Assembly (NCBI GenBank): GCA_028023455.1
Contig: JAQFVV010000499.1
Location: 248,001-312,000, forward strand
DNA length: 64,000 bases
Reading direction: 5' to 3'
Source: Epiperipatus broadwayi
Lineage: Eukaryota > Onychophora > Udeonychophora > Euonychophora > Peripatidae
Shown here one piece after another: positions 26,066 through 39,989 of this stretch. The notes under the pieces were generated by a model that saw only the letters and a list, made by a program, of their open reading frames with translations, was not told the origin of the DNA and did not search any database. Position numbers and translations under genes: made by a program. Positions within the stretch are counted from its first letter, which is position 1. Every line of letters begins with the position of its first letter.

Positions 26066-26994
26066 ACTTTTTATGTTATAATAATATTTCTCTACTGTTA
26101 AGCTGTTTCCTAAGACTTGGTAATTTATACCTCAGAAAACCAGTTTAAAGTTAAATTTGGCTTTTTCTTGAATATTTTTTTTCTATTTGAGATGGCACTC
26201 AATAGTCCAATTTTTAATTTAGTCATTTTGGTTCCTCGGTTACACACTCCTACTTCTTTTTTTAAATTATCCATACATTATCATGAATTTGTTTAATTAA
26301 TTCTCCTGCTTTTAATGGAAACTATATTAATTATAATGCTTCTTTTTCAATATTCTTAAAATTTAATAAGAAAATAATAATAATAAAAAGATCATAAATG
26401 CATAAAAACATGTAATTAAGATAAAAAAAAAATATCAATATTATTATTTATGCTGCAGAAAATTAGAATTCTGTTTGAAAATATGAGCTAAAAGCCATGT
26501 AAGCAACGAATCTGTATAGTAAATTCAAGTGTTTTGAAAAGAATTTCAAATATGACTTTTTATAGGAATTTCTTACTTTTATATACAAAAATAAGGTCAG
26601 TAATAATGTTTCTAACAAATGTGCTACTTTTCATATTTTGTTCGAAATTTTTCAGTAACTAGAGGAGAAAAAAGTTTTTCTAAATTAAGGGGAATTAAAC
26701 AAAGACTTTAAATATCGCAATATCTTGATTTATAATAATTTTTTTAAAAAACTTAAATTTGCTAAGCAAATAGATAAAACCACCTTTTAAAATTTGCAAA
26801 ATAAAAAGCACAGATTTGATATTTAATACTTTTTCAGAAAAATTATAAATAACATCTATTGTAATAAGTTATTGTGGACACCAGTATCCTTATGTAATCA
26901 TTTATTCAAATTATTTAAAACAATAATATGTATATGTCATTACAAATTTATTTATAATTTGTATGTTTTCTGCTCTCAAAGCCTTTGTACCAAC
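26066..26994. other. AT-rich DNA, nothing recognised
   Basis: No gene, RNA or repeat boundary identified. Confidence 0.5.
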
Positions 26995-27840
26995 CATTCA
27001 CATAAATATACTAATGATTATTATTAATCATTTATTAAAATATAGATTATCCCTATCTCAGATTTACCTTTAACCCTCAGTTAAAAATTAATATATTTGA
27101 CTTTATTTAAACACATGGAATATCTCAACTTCATCTCTTTTTTTTCGTGTGTAATATCTTTTAAGATATATGTAAAACCTTCATTCCATTATATATTTTA
27201 AAACATATGAATAAAAACATCTGAAAAAACAAAAACAAATGATCCCCCAAGATGTATATTTCCTACATAACCAACACTGCCTTCTTCAGATGCCTTTTTA
27301 GATAATTGAAGAGTGTATGACAAGTTTTATATATACCTAAAAAGCTTTTATATATGGAAAAGGAAGAGATATAGTTGAAACATGCAATGTGTTTATATAA
27401 ATCAGATATTTAATCTTTAATCAATTGCTATGGGTATATCTGGGATAAAGGTAATCTCTAGGTTAATAAATAATTGGTAATAATCATTAACATTTATCTG
27501 AAGTGATTCATATCAAAATTGTAAATGCAAAAATTTGACACTTATAAATCAAATTGTAATGGTTTTCTATTAATAAATACTGAACCCTTGCATAGTTTAG
27601 TACAGTGATAGAGAGTCATATCCTGGATGGCAAAGTCCTTGGATAGAATCCAATTCTAACATTTCTAGCACACAAAACATTCACTTATTACTTTTTAATA
27701 CTGAATGACAAAGACATACAGAAGAAATAGAAACCTAGGACAACTGATCAATACTAATTCAGCATGAAATGTATTTTGGAGATCATTTATCTTTTTCAGA
27801 TGTCTTTATTTATAAGTTTCAAAAATATGTGGTCAAAAAG
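26995..27840. repeat. Family A2 inverted pair with a SINE in the right half
   Basis: 26995-27300 on the minus strand aligns with 15550-15800 in order: CATCTTGGGGGATCATTTG, AGATATTACACACGAAA, ATTTTTAACTGAGGGTTAAA, TAATAATCATTAG. 27301-27840 on the plus strand repeats the body (TCAGATATTTAATCTTTAA near 27402, GGTAATAATCATTAACATT near 27476) and ends in the hammerhead remnant and GGAGATCATTTATCTTTTTC. The outer-to-inner arms 27181-27258 and 27763-27835 are inverted. Both ribozyme cores are mutated (minus CTGAAGA; plus CTGATCA at 27744-27750). Confidence 0.65.
27588..27675 (+). repeat. tRNA-derived SINE copy (plus strand)
   Basis: TTTAGTACAGTGATAGAGAG, then TCCTGGATGGCAAAGTCCTT and GGATAGAATCCAATTC follow the SINE head order. 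It lies inside the family A2 repeat, so it inserted after that repeat. Confidence 0.5.
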
Positions 27841-28904
27841 AGGTTTGAAGTATATCTTACAAAAAATGTACTTATAACATGCTAGGATTTTTCAGTATAT
27901 TTTTATAGTTAATTTTCAGTTATAATGTAAATGGAGCAACATTATTACTAAAATTAGCCATTGCAAACTAAAATTAGTCATCTGGCAAAAATATTTGTCT
28001 GATTTACTTTAAGCTAAAAGTCAATTCATTTTTAGTTTACTACCTAAGATTATGTAAGTCATGAATGAGACATAAATATTTTATCTGTGTGAAAATTGAA
28101 ATTGTGACATGTTTCCATACATATGTGAGAGTTAAAACTACTTTTATAATAATAATATTATGGTATTAGGGAAAATACTAAATAAATGAGTAAAACTAAA
28201 AATATTTTATGATACTATGATGAAAGATATCATTTTATTAGATTTGTATACATCTATAATTAATTTTGATAGTGTTTTGTGCCTTACAATAATTTCAAAT
28301 CAAATTATGATGCCAATTAAGTTGAAATGTCATTTACAAATTTTTTTTAAACAAAAAATTGTTAATATATTTAGAAATAGATGCTGTGGTTTAAAAGCAA
28401 AAATTGTTTATTACAGCTTTACAAACAATAAGAAAATTACTACCACACATTATAGGATAAGTTATTATACTACACTGGTTATACATAACAACTGGTTATT
28501 AAAGCCCTGTATAAATGATATGATTACTGAATGAAAATCAAGAGCCTCATGATTATTTAGTATCTTCCTTTGCAATGAACTTGACATTGAATTATTTCCA
28601 GATCACACACACACAAAAAAAATCAGAATTTTTATTTTGGGTATTAGTGTAGCAAGAATTTCTTAGCCTTTATGCAAAATATTTTTTAAATATTTAATTA
28701 CTATCCTTTAATTTAATGGTCAATAATCAAATGTCTCTTAAAATCTAATGGTTCATATTGTTTTAGCTTGCTTTACAACAACTACTATACCTGAAAAGTA
28801 TACATATTGCAGAATGATTTATCAAATTTTCATGTAGTAGGTCAGTCACATTAAAAATGATTAAAACTGGTATTCATAGTTCACAATACATTAACTTATC
28901 ATAA

Positions 28905-28940
<36 letters not shown>

Positions 28941-29657
28941 TAAAATGAATGTTTTCATGGGTGAAAGATTGATAAGAAATTTATTTTATTCTAATAAACA
29001 TGGTTAATCCTAAAACATGTTTTATAATATATATATATAAACTGGAAATAATAACTGTCAATATCATTATATTGCACTTATTTGTTAGAAAGCCAAGCAA
29101 ACTTATAATGATTTTTTGCATCTACAAATCTCAGAATCATACAGAGATAGATAATTCATTCGGTAATGATTCCTTAGGCAAATCAACTTGATATACAGTA
29201 TTCTTTGATTAGTGAATGCCTTGCTATGGGTAAAATTTTCAATTTAATATGAGTTAGTCAGAGGAGGGCCATATAATGACTATAAAATCAAATACATGAT
29301 TGTAATATTATGCAGCCTTGATATTTGATCAAGAAGAGGACTGAACCATGGTTTACCTTATTTTTAATATCGATTTTCAATGTCTTAATAACTTACTGAA
29401 CTAAAGATTTAATTGTAATCATAAATACTGAGGCAGTGTTTTATCTACATAATTGTACTTTATCTTGAGTTTTTGAAATCTACAAACAATGCTGGGTCTT
29501 CTATTTTCTTTGTATTATCTATTGTCAGCATCACACAATGAATCTTTGAAGAAAAGCTTCTTTTATTTGAACATGGATCACAGTGATTTACTTTAACATT
29601 TTCACTGATAGATATAAATACTAATACCTGATATTGAATCAAGGGAATATTCTGCTA

Positions 29658-29660
<3 letters not shown>
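27841..29660. other. AT-rich DNA, no supported gene
   Basis: The 105-codon plus frame at 28217-28534 has no domain or signal that I recognise and is compatible with chance. A mixed (CA)n/(TA)n tract lies at 28905-28941. Confidence 0.45.

Positions 29661-29714
<54 letters not shown>
29661..29714. repeat. (AT)27 microsatellite
   Basis: Perfect AT dinucleotide run of 54 bp. Confidence 0.95.
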
Positions 29715-29716
<2 letters not shown>

Positions 29717-31544
29717 CTACAAACTATACTATAAATATAAAATTCACTTAGAAAGTATTGTGTAAAATTACAGAAATTATAGTTTTTATTATATATTGAT
29801 CTTTATGCACATGAAGTTTTAATATTTTGGTGTAATGCAAAGAAGAATGAGATATAAAAAAGTTATTAAAGCTTTTATTGTAGCTTTATAACTAAGATGA
29901 TAGAATGTTAAGAAAATTGAAATGCAAATGGCAATCAGTAATGATTAGAAATTGTCACTTGGACATATTACTTTCCTGCTAAGTAATATTAACCAGAAGT
30001 GTAGTTAGGATCTAACTTAAAGAGATGGAGCACATAAAAAGTTGTCAGACATATGTCAAATAAGTTTACATTTATTATACATGTATATTTTGTATTTAAA
30101 ATAAAAAAAAGTTTGCAAATCTATATTGTAGTTATAATCAAATCACAATAAAAAGATGTGTTCTTGAAGTATTTTCCATTTTAAGTACAAAATGAAAATA
30201 AAAATGAATTAATAGAAAAAATACATGCAACTATATTATCTTCTTTTATTAGGTTTCAATTATGTAAATATATCTATTACTTTATTAAAAAAAGGATCTA
30301 AAAAGTTGATGAAAGGAGGCCATATTAAAAGAATATATATAGGAAAAGCAATTGTTCCCATGCTCTGCCCTTTCTCTTCTTACTATGCCTACCATCTTAA
30401 CCTGCTTTTGGAGAGAAATGCTGAATTCATAGTTTTTTTCAGTGAATATCATTTTTATTCATATAAATGAATAGCAAAGAGATTTTAGTCATTTATTCAG
30501 TAAATAAATGAAATCTGATTATTTAAAAAAGATAACAGATATTATTTATTGTCAATAATAAAATTCACGTTTTCAAGCAAAAATTTAATATTTGAATTTT
30601 TTATTTGTCATTGTACTCAAAGACCTTTTTGATGAGATTAGTGATCATATCAGTGAATGTAATTTTGTATAGTGAATAGTGAAATGGGTTTACTTTTGAA
30701 AGGTCTACATAACTCATATCAATATTTGCCAATAGGTGTGTAATCCACCATTACAAACAATCTTTGGAAAAGCATTACTTAGTTGAATTTTGATAATATT
30801 GAAAGAAAATATTCACAATCATCTGAAATGATTGTTAAAACTCTCAGTTTTTTTCCAGCTACAACTCTGTGGAGCTGGGTTTATCTTCATATATCTCAAC
30901 TCAAACTACATATAACAATAAATTGAATGCCAAAAACAAGTACAAGAATCTATCTATCTGTCTTCTATTTACTAGACATTATAAAGATTTGAAAATGCAA
31001 AACTCTTATTACTATTTTTTTTCTTTGGAAAATATATTAGTTTGTTCTTTTAAAAATGTTATTTATATAACAGTAATGGATTTGTTAACATTTTAAAACA
31101 ATTTAATAAGTAAATATTTTAATTTTTAATAGTAAATATTGATAGATTTTCATCATACTAAAATGATTTCTTCCCTGAAAGTTTTGAGTTGAGGGACATC
31201 AGCCATAATTTTTAAAATAGTTATAGGACTCTAAAAGTAAAATGGTTGAGAACAGCAGGCTCTGAGTATTAAAATTCTTAATTCCAAGCCTGATTATTCT
31301 ACCCAATTTTGAATATGTTTTTGATTGTAAAATCATGAACCATTCACATTTGAGTTGATTTACTTTCATAATATTTTTTTTAAAAAAAAAAAATTAATAA
31401 GCAATGATTATTGGTATTCACTATTCTTCAAGTAATAAACATTATTTTTTAGAGTTACTTTGAATATCCACACCATAACATTCCCTATTTTTCTTGTTTT
31501 GTTTATTATTTTACAAAAAAGTTATTAATAATAATAATTCCAAA
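29715..31544. other. AT-rich DNA, no gene recognised
   Basis: Small hairpin CCAGCT...AGCTGG at 30855-30878. T8A12 junction at 31374-31393. Frames at 30225-30470 and 30869-31096 lack motifs. Confidence 0.5.
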
Positions 31545-31700
31545 CTTTTTACTGAAGAAGGCCTTAAACTAAAAATTAGTCTGTGGATATTAGATGGGAA
31601 ACACTGGATAGGGATTATGGTACACAATCTTCTAGCTTTTATTATTTACTAGAGCTTGCACTAGGTGGCACTGTTAAGTGAAATATTTGCTACTGTTTAA
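31545..31700 (+). repeat. Decayed family B segment (HHR remnant plus head)
   Basis: ACTGAAGAAGGCC near 31552, ATTAGTCTGTGGATATTAG near 31577, CACTGGATAGGGATTATGG near 31602 and GAGCTTGCACTAGGTGGCAC near 31652 follow family B from ribozyme to head. Core changed to CTGAAGA and GAAA to AAAA. Confidence 0.6.
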
Positions 31701-31790
31701 ACAGTTTAGTGTAGTAGCAGAGTGTAAGATTCTGGAGCTCAAGGTCCATCCATGAATCACAACTCAGCCCTGTCATTTCCACACTTAAAA
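31701..31790 (+). repeat. tRNA-derived SINE copy (plus strand)
   Basis: TTTAGTGTAGTAGCAGAGTG, TTCTGGAGCTCAAGGTCC and CAACTCAGCCCTGTCATTTC; the clearest plus-strand head of the family. It directly abuts the family B head. Confidence 0.6.
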
Positions 31791-32027
31791 ATTCTTACAA
31801 TTCTTGATTCAATCTTTTTTTTATCTTAAAACATACATTTTAATTCTTTAATACTGATAAAACTTGATCACAATTTTTTAATTTTCTAACTGATTGTTCC
31901 AAGATGCATTAATGCACCTATTTTTATAGAAAGTTAATAAATAATAATGTGAATATGATCTATTGCTTTTGCACTAATGATGATATTTATAATTACTTTT
32001 TATTATAAAATAAAAAATAACCTAATA

Positions 32028-32135
32028 CTTTATTGTTTAGGAGTTAATAAATATAATAAGCCCTACAAGTAACAGATTGAGCCACAATCCATGGATCTTA
32101 TGCTTTAAAATCTGCCATTGCACAAAACTATGCAT
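32028..32135 (-). repeat. tRNA-derived SINE copy (minus strand)
   Basis: Reversed tail TTTATTGTTTAGGAGTTAAT, then CACAATCCATGGATCTTATG and CTGCCATTGCACAAAACTAT, matching the 38.1 kb copy. Confidence 0.6.
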
Positions 32136-32934
32136 GTTATTTTTAATATTAATGTAACTTTGGCAATTTCAATACTAAATAATGTCTAAAACTTTCCTTT
32201 TCAACCCTTCAACAAAACTCACAAAACTAAACAGAAAAGTATTAAATTACTTTTGAAACTTTTCAGAGTATTTTTCATTACTTATTATATCTTGCTACAA
32301 TTTATTCTTTTTATAATTAAGTTAGATTATCATAATAAGATCTTATATTTAATAATGATATCATAAATGAAGTATTTATATTATTCTCTTAGCTTTTATT
32401 ATAAATTATTTTTAAATTTTAATTTATATTTGTATTTATTAATTAAAATATACTGTTTTTCAATCAAAGCATTTCTAGTCTTATGCTTCAATAATTGATC
32501 TGAAATGAATTGTCTTCCATTATCTTTACTATAATCAAAATATTAAACTAAGAATGATATCTCTATTCTTTGCAGCTAATTATGTAAACTTTCATTTCAT
32601 CAATGTACACTAAAGTTATTGATTATGAGCTTAGAAATCACTACTGTCTTTTTTTTTTTAAAAAAAAAAACCCCACATGGATTCATGTGACTTTTGATTT
32701 GCTGTGATGATTAGTTAGATATTGCTATTAAGTGAAGATATAAGCAATTAACTCTGAAGCAGAATTATTTATTATTTATAGAAAAACTTATAGCAACTAA
32801 AAACAAAACAATTGGTTATTTTTTTACATTAGAATTGTAGAAATAATTTAACATTAAATGACACATTAAAATGAAAAGAAAGAAATGATATAATCTTAGT
32901 AAACTAATGATAAATATTGTACATATAATAAACA
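32136..32934. other. AT-rich DNA with a T11A11 junction
   Basis: T11 at 32649-32659 is followed by A11 at 32660-32670 and CCCC. No gene seen. Confidence 0.5.
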
Positions 32935-33070
32935 TATGTATGAGAGATGGTAACCGGGACCTATTGATGAGTGCTGTTTCAGCATGAAATGTATCATGGG
33001 GACCATTTGTTTTTTATTGTATCTTTATTCATATGATTTGGAAAGAATGTGCTGTGGTGTGGAGGTTGTA
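32935..33070 (+). repeat. Family A2 fragment with mutated hammerhead
   Basis: TTGATGA (32964-32970; first core base C changed to T), stem II GTGCTG/CAGCAT with loop TTT, GAAA (32985-32988), stem III ATGTAT and C cleavage base, then ATGGGGACCATTTG. Downstream TTTTTATTGTATCTTTATTC matches 15580-15600. Stem I is broken at two positions. Predicted inactive. Confidence 0.65.
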
Positions 33071-35155
33071 TAATTCATTTATAAAATTCTATTATTTATA
33101 TATGATAATAAAATTTATATTTTCTCTTCAATATTTCCCTTTTTACATCTACGTGGAAATTTATATAATATATATAAAACATCTTTCATAGTATATCCTA
33201 CATCCAATAATTTATTAGCATACATTTCAATATTGGATAATTTATTACATTGAAATTTCAAAAAATAAAAATAAAAAACATGTAGGTCGGGAGGGGTTGT
33301 CATGACAGAATTATATATTCATTTTAGTTTCAAAGGCAAAACTTTTGTTAGTTATTTAGTTTTAATAAAAAACAAAAGTAAATTTTCTATTATATACTAA
33401 ACATGCATCAACATAATTTTCTAGATTTATCTTTTTTATAATTCTGTGAATGTCTACATATGTTTCTGTAGACTAAAAATTTAAACAATTAATGAATTAT
33501 AGTAACAAATAAATAGAAGTAGTAATTTAAATACGGAATTCAAGTTTAATTTAAAATTTAAATATGTTTAGATACTATTATTTAGTTAAACCTATTTAAA
33601 AACAGTTTTTTAAATTTAAATACAGTTAGAAAATTTAATGTTTCTGACATAATTATGAATAAATTATAATGTTTGAAGAAAAATATTCAATCTTTTAACT
33701 CTGTAAAATACATTTGAACTGTATAAACATACAATTAAATAATGATTGAATTTTAATAATAAATAGTTAGGAATTTTTATATAAATAATTCAATTTTAAT
33801 AATAACATTTTAATTATTTTTATTATTAATAGTATTCCCCCCCCCCCCTAAATATTTGAGACAGTGAAATATTTTCATTATTTTTTACCAGTCATTTTTG
33901 ATGAGTTACTTTTTTTTTTTTTAATTGTATATATTTTTGTTTTCTTTCTCTCTCTTTTTTTTTTAATAAATTCTTTCAAAATTAAGCTAATTTAATTTTT
34001 TTTAAACTAGAAACATTTTAAATTAGAAAAGTTTGCAATATATACATATCATTACTAATCCCCTTGCAAGATAAAAGTTTTTTTTTTTTTCAAATTACTC
34101 CAGTTCAGTAAATCTTTGACTCATATAAATGGAATAATCTGTATCCACTTATGGAAGTTAAATTTTATTTAAACCATGTTCACCCATTTCCCCATCAAAA
34201 ACATGTGTAAAATGTGTATTTCACTGAGTTTTTTTTTTAAAAAATAAACATTCAAAACATACAGCTATGGAATTCAAATAAAGGGAGCCCTAAATTAAGT
34301 TAATAGAATAATTATTACTATATTATTCTGATATTGTAAACAATAATGATTGTGATAGGGGTGATGTTGGAAAGACAATTACAGTCTCAATGTGTTCATC
34401 TCTATTAGAAATGAAAGTCATACAAAGTATTTGTGGAAGTCGATGCTGCTAAGAATTGTTTATATTAGTTGTGATTTAAATCACATCTATTATGTATGGT
34501 AAGATATTGCTATGTGTCCAATTGATAGTTACTTTTCCATGTATTATTCTAAAACTTTTTTTTACTTCATTTATCTATATCACACTATAGATTCAATTGC
34601 TATTTCATATTTCATAAATCTATTGTAAAATGATAACTCTTATTCAGTGCCTTACTGTATAACTTTTATTAATACTTTAATAAAATCCAAACACTGTAAT
34701 CATTTTCAAGTATAACTTTTTTATTTGATTAGTTGAGTTCAAAATTTTTATTATAAAAATTGTTAAATATATTACACATAAGTATTAGAAAACAAATAAA
34801 TGTATAATTGCTAGTATTTTTTTTTTAACTTTTTAAATAATTCAATGTCATTAAGGAATTCTTTTAGTTTGATAATATAGCTTTAACTTGGCCAACAATT
34901 GCTCTATTTCTTTTATAATATGTGTAATAATTTCATTATTTCTTTGAGATTTTTCATTGTCTTAGATCTCATTGCATGACACCCCTTCTTATTTGATAAA
35001 TTCCAAAATTCCAAATGAAATAAGGAATAAAATTAATTGGGAACACATTTAAATAAAAATCTGATCTCTACTTTTTTATACAGACATATACTCCTTTTAA
35101 AACAAGAACATGATTATAAATATTTTACTGCATTGTACTTACTATATTTATTTAA
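33071..35155. other. AT-rich DNA, nothing firm
   Basis: C12 run at 33837-33848 and several T10+ runs. The minus frame 33115-33303 could be a retroelement linker, but the match is too weak to call. Confidence 0.45.
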
Positions 35156-35186
35156 GAGCGTTATAAGTGCATAATTATTGATATTA
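35156..35186 (+). repeat. Second copy of the 31-bp block
   Basis: GAGCGTTATAAGTGCATAAT then TATTGATATTA; one mismatch to 22622-22652. Confidence 0.6.
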
Positions 35187-38089
35187 TATATTTATTTAAA
35201 TAAATAAATGGATGAAAGACATTGTCTAAATACATATAAAAATTATAAAGTAAAAAACCTATTTATTTTGGTGCTAGAATTTAATTTACTTGATTTCTAA
35301 AATAATTAATACGATTATTTTTTAATTTATACATATATAATATAAATTATAGATATATTCTCATAAACAATAATATATTTACTTGTAATAATTTTAATTG
35401 TAATTTTATATATCTCTCCATAATAGCACATGTACCTAGTACTGTTTTTTTTTTTTTTTGAGACTGAAAATTGATTTAGATGAATAAAATTAAAAATTGA
35501 TATTTAGAATTAATAATTTTAATTGTTGAAGTTTAGTCTTAAAAAACTGTTATCTAAATATGTATTTTCTGAACAAACCAGAGTTTAGAAAAAATGTATT
35601 CAATTTACAATTAAAATCCTTGCAATTCAATTTCAATTTATATATATTTTTCTTCTTTATTGTTCTTTTTTTAAAACAGATTTTTACTATAGATTTGTAG
35701 CCCCCCCCCCCAGTATTTTAACTGATTATAATTGTCTTGATGTGTTTATATATCAACAATCAAATACAAAGAGCTCTTCAATGGACAGATTTCAAACCTT
35801 TTATCAATGATTCAAAATATGATTCTCTTATTTATTAAATATGACTAAAATGATTTTGATAATATCCGTCTACTTTTTCTGGCAATTTACTAATTAAGCA
35901 TATATAAGATTAATCAAATATATATTAAAAAGTCATATTTCCATCAGATGTATACACATAAATATATATATATATATTACCAATTCCTCTCTATGAAAGC
36001 AGATGTTATATATCACAGGTCACTTTCACAACTTTACCCCATACTGCTCTTTTTTAAAAAATAACTTTGGAAAATTGTCAAAAAAAAGAAGTTTTTTTTT
36101 CTTTCCTACATCCTTTTTTTCAATAATTCACAGTTTCCTTATATATCTGAGTATTTACCCATCCAATTTTTATTTTTTTTTTATTTTTTAAGAATATAAT
36201 TTTCTCACCTTTTTTCAAACTTGTTATTTCTAATTTCAGCTTTTCCAATGTGTCCATTTTTTTCTCTCCATCCTCATTAAACTTTCTAATATCTTTTTTT
36301 TTTCATTTATATGTTAAAATATTTCAGTTGTCTTCACTTTTATATAAATACAGATAGATATATACATAGATAAATAAATAGATAGATGAATGGATAGATA
36401 GGCAGATAGAGAAACAGAGAACGGATCAAAGGAGTATTTATATATGAAAATAAGTGAAATATAGTCAAAAGTGTTTTGTAAATATACATATATTGTATGC
36501 ATAGGGCAGAAAATGTATTAAATACGAATCGATACACACACCCATATATATATACACATTTCTTTGGGTACATTATCTACGAACATATACTGCATAAATA
36601 TATTACAGTATTCTTTGAAATCTAAACCAAGTCTTTTAATAACTGCATATATACAACCAAATATAGTTCAAGTAAAATACTTGAATTTTTTTTTAAAGGT
36701 TATAATTGATGAATAGATATAATTATTACCTTAATATTCCAATGGGCAGTATTCGGTGATGTCTGAAGACACACTGTACACTCATGTAAACATATTACAT
36801 TTCAAATTACTACAAAAATTAAAATTTTAATAAATACTCTCGAAATAAACCGTATTTAGCTTTATTAATATCAGCAATTGATTATTAATACAATACTAAT
36901 TTGGAAACTTTACTACTAAAGCTTCGGGCTAAATAAAACTTGCTCATAATAAAAGAAATATATTTCTCCTAGTCATTTAAAAATGCGTTAAAAATAATTA
37001 AATTTATTTTTTATATTTGCATGAAAATATATTAAATATTTTAATAGAATGGAAATTACATTTTAATAATAGGCTTTAAACGCAGCCTGGATTATGATAC
37101 CCCGGGCATAAAGTTGAAATAATAAAACTGATACATATGTAAACTTATTTATTTAAAATATTATTTTTATGTTAATTTCCTACGCTTTAATATTATTTTC
37201 TTAATATTAACCTAAAATATAGCAGCTACAAAGGAATTTTTTTTTAAAAAAAAAAAAATCTGATTTGATGACGTAGTTAAAAATCTTTTTGTGAATTAGA
37301 TATATACAAATCTGAAAGATTCGTTCTCTAGATTTATTTTTCATGATTGGAAAAAAGAAGAAGGGTATTCGTAAATATCATTTTACTAGTTTAATTCTTT
37401 TAAGACATAATAAAACATTATCTAATTTATTTATTTGCATATTTGTAGTCGATTATTAAATTAGTTTTTTATTTTATTTTATTGATGTAACTAAGATCAG
37501 ATTGCGACAAATACCAGTGTAGGTTCCCTTCTTTTCTCCTATCTTGTTTGAACGTAAGAAGTTCTCATGTATGCCAGCGGTTTGACCTTGTTGTGTCAAC
37601 TGCTTCTAATCAACAAACTCAAGCCGCCCTAAGCTACTTGTTTTTCTTGCTCAATTTCTAGACATTTTGATAGTCACTCTACTTTGAAATTCATTTCATT
37701 GGTCGAAATAACGCATTTTATAATTTATTGATTTCTTTTAAAATACTGTTTTATTCCAAGGTAGAAAACCATTTGTTTTAGTAGACAATAAAACAAAAAT
37801 AGGGACAAAAAAGCCTCTTGCTACGAATTTATACGTTAAAAAATATTTTTAATTAAATAAAAACGATGGATCACAAATGGATGTTTGATTTTATATAGTT
37901 ATTATATATATGTGTGTGCGTATATATATTTAAGCAATAAATATATGAAAACAGGAATCTTATTGAAGAGGCTGTATTTATTTTTTGTAAAGAATTTTAA
38001 GATGACTGAAAGATTATGAGAGATATCTCCAAAACTGCAAACCTTTAAAAGCATTGCCACAAAGAATATTACATATGATAATAAAAATC
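35187..38089. other. AT-rich DNA with one GC-richer patch
   Basis: C11 at 35701-35711; a GATA-type run at 36353-36405 that opens minus-strand YLSI frames; T9A13 at 37237-37258. About 37500-37715 is richer in G+C (CCAGCGGTTTGACCTTG, CAAGCCGCCCTAAGC) and contains CATTGGTCG, but no long frame or RNA fold was recognised. Confidence 0.45.
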
Positions 38090-38205
38090 GAATGATTTTA
38101 TTACTTCGGAATTCTTAGGAAATTCAAGCACCAAAAATTACCGAACTGGGTTGCAATCCATGGAGTTTGAACTCCAGATGCTACTGCACAAAACTACGTA
38201 GGTAT
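38090..38205 (-). repeat. tRNA-derived SINE copy, best minus-strand example
   Basis: The reverse complement gives a head with TTTTGTGCAGTAGCATCTGG and AGTTCAAACTCCATGGATTG, then CAACCCAGTTCGG, and a tail GCTTGAATTTCCTAAGAATT followed by AATAAAATCATT. This copy and those at 20.0, 22.1 and 32.1 kb define the shared 3' tail. Confidence 0.65.
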
Positions 38206-39989
38206 AAAATATTATTCGATATAACCTACTTGAAATTTTGAAGCTCTTAAATTAAATCTTCAAGCATTTAATATATAATGGTAATTATTTCAATTCTAAT
38301 ATAATAATTCTTAAATTGTTATCATTAATGAATGGGTCATGGTCATTTTAACTCTAGCAAAAAAGAGAGAGAGAGGAGATAACAGAAAACAATAAAATAA
38401 AGAATAAAGATATATTTGCACAAGTATACAATATATTGTTACAATTAGTATTAAAAGATGACCAATGGAAGTTCATAATGGAGTGTGTTCCTAAGTGAAT
38501 GAGAACATTAGATAAAAAATAAAAATAAATTGTAAAAGAGAAATGGGAGGAAAAAAAGTATTCATTAAAACTTACTCCATAACTATTCTCGAATAGTATT
38601 AAATATCAATATATGACCTTTCAGTATTTTATCAAAAAGTTAAAAATATTAAGCATCTTAGTCTTTATCTTGTGTTACCAAAATAAACATCTCAAGTGTC
38701 CCATTTAATTCAAATTAATATTGGAACCCTTACATATTTGATTAAATTAACTCATATCTTTGGACAAAAATTTTAATACAAATACATATATACTTTAATC
38801 TTTTGAATGTTAATGTAAAATATTATAAAATGGATATAGCAAAATGAAAGATCATTGACTACTATTAATGTCATTGTGATGAATGGGTATTTAAATTCCT
38901 TACAAGTCTTCTTACTATATAGGATACTTGGATCTCTTTGAACACTTAATGTTATAATATTGGACTTTTACTTTTGATATTATGTAAGAACTTTCTTAAA
39001 AGTTCTTTACTAGTTATAGCCTGAATTGATTTTAACTTACCTATATTTTTATGTCAATAATAGCTTCAATGAGACTTTCTTTTGTTGCAAGCAAATTTTA
39101 TTAGTTTGAATTTTATTATTATTCAAAGTGGATGAAAATATAATGTTTTGGAAACTGATCTGTATAAATGTAGAGCAAGCTGTAGCTTAATATTAAAGGC
39201 CATAGTTTTTTGAATTATAATTATTATTTTCAAATTCTAATGAAAATGTTATATTTATCAGATAATGCATGTTTATCAACTTTTTCTTATAGAGTGTATG
39301 TGTCATGAAATATTTTATTAACATAGATCTGGTGAGATAAGGCATGTGCTACAACATGGCTTTCCTGAAGATTTGGAAGGCTATTTCTTTGGACCTAAGT
39401 ACATAGCTTATCCACTAAACAATTTATTAAGAATTTTATTTATTATTACTAAACAATTTACAAATTGGTAAAGAGATTTCTGACTTATAGTCATCATCTT
39501 ATGTAAGATTACTCCACCTATAATAATTCTCTTATAAAAGATTGCTAGAGGACTTTAAAATATAGTTAAAAGATTACATATTGCCATTGGATGGCAAGAA
39601 TTTCAAAATGTGTACTCATTAGCTAAAGTTTACCAACATAAAACTCAATAAATTTCAATATAAGACATCTTTCAAAACAACCTATTTAAAATTTTGAAGT
39701 ACTCAGTCAAATAAAAGTTTCCAACATTAAATAAAAAGAGAATTTAAATAATGATATATTTATTTCATAATCATTCTTTATTAATAGGAATTATCACACC
39801 ATAGATATTATTTTTAGATTTTACTCCTTTCTACCATAAGGCTCAGAATTATACTTGAAGCTAATCTGAAATAAATGCCACCTTAACTTTTTTTTATCTC
39901 ACACATATGCATTTAATGTTCAAATACAATTCAAAATTATCTTTTAAAATATATAATTCTTGTGGCCATTGGTAAATATAGGATTAAGT
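38206..39989. other. AT-rich DNA, nothing recognised
   Basis: No repeat family or coding motif identified. Confidence 0.5.

Noticed and set aside
28217-28534. 105-codon plus-strand frame
   Set aside because: No recognisable domain, AT-rich codon pattern; length is attainable by chance in a 64-kb window.
33115-33303. Possible PLE linker on the minus strand
   Set aside because: Only a vague resemblance to the linker of PLE1; no neighbouring RT or GIY-YIG signal.
36314-36573. Minus-strand YLSI-type frames
   Set aside because: Arise from a GATA/GATG simple repeat.
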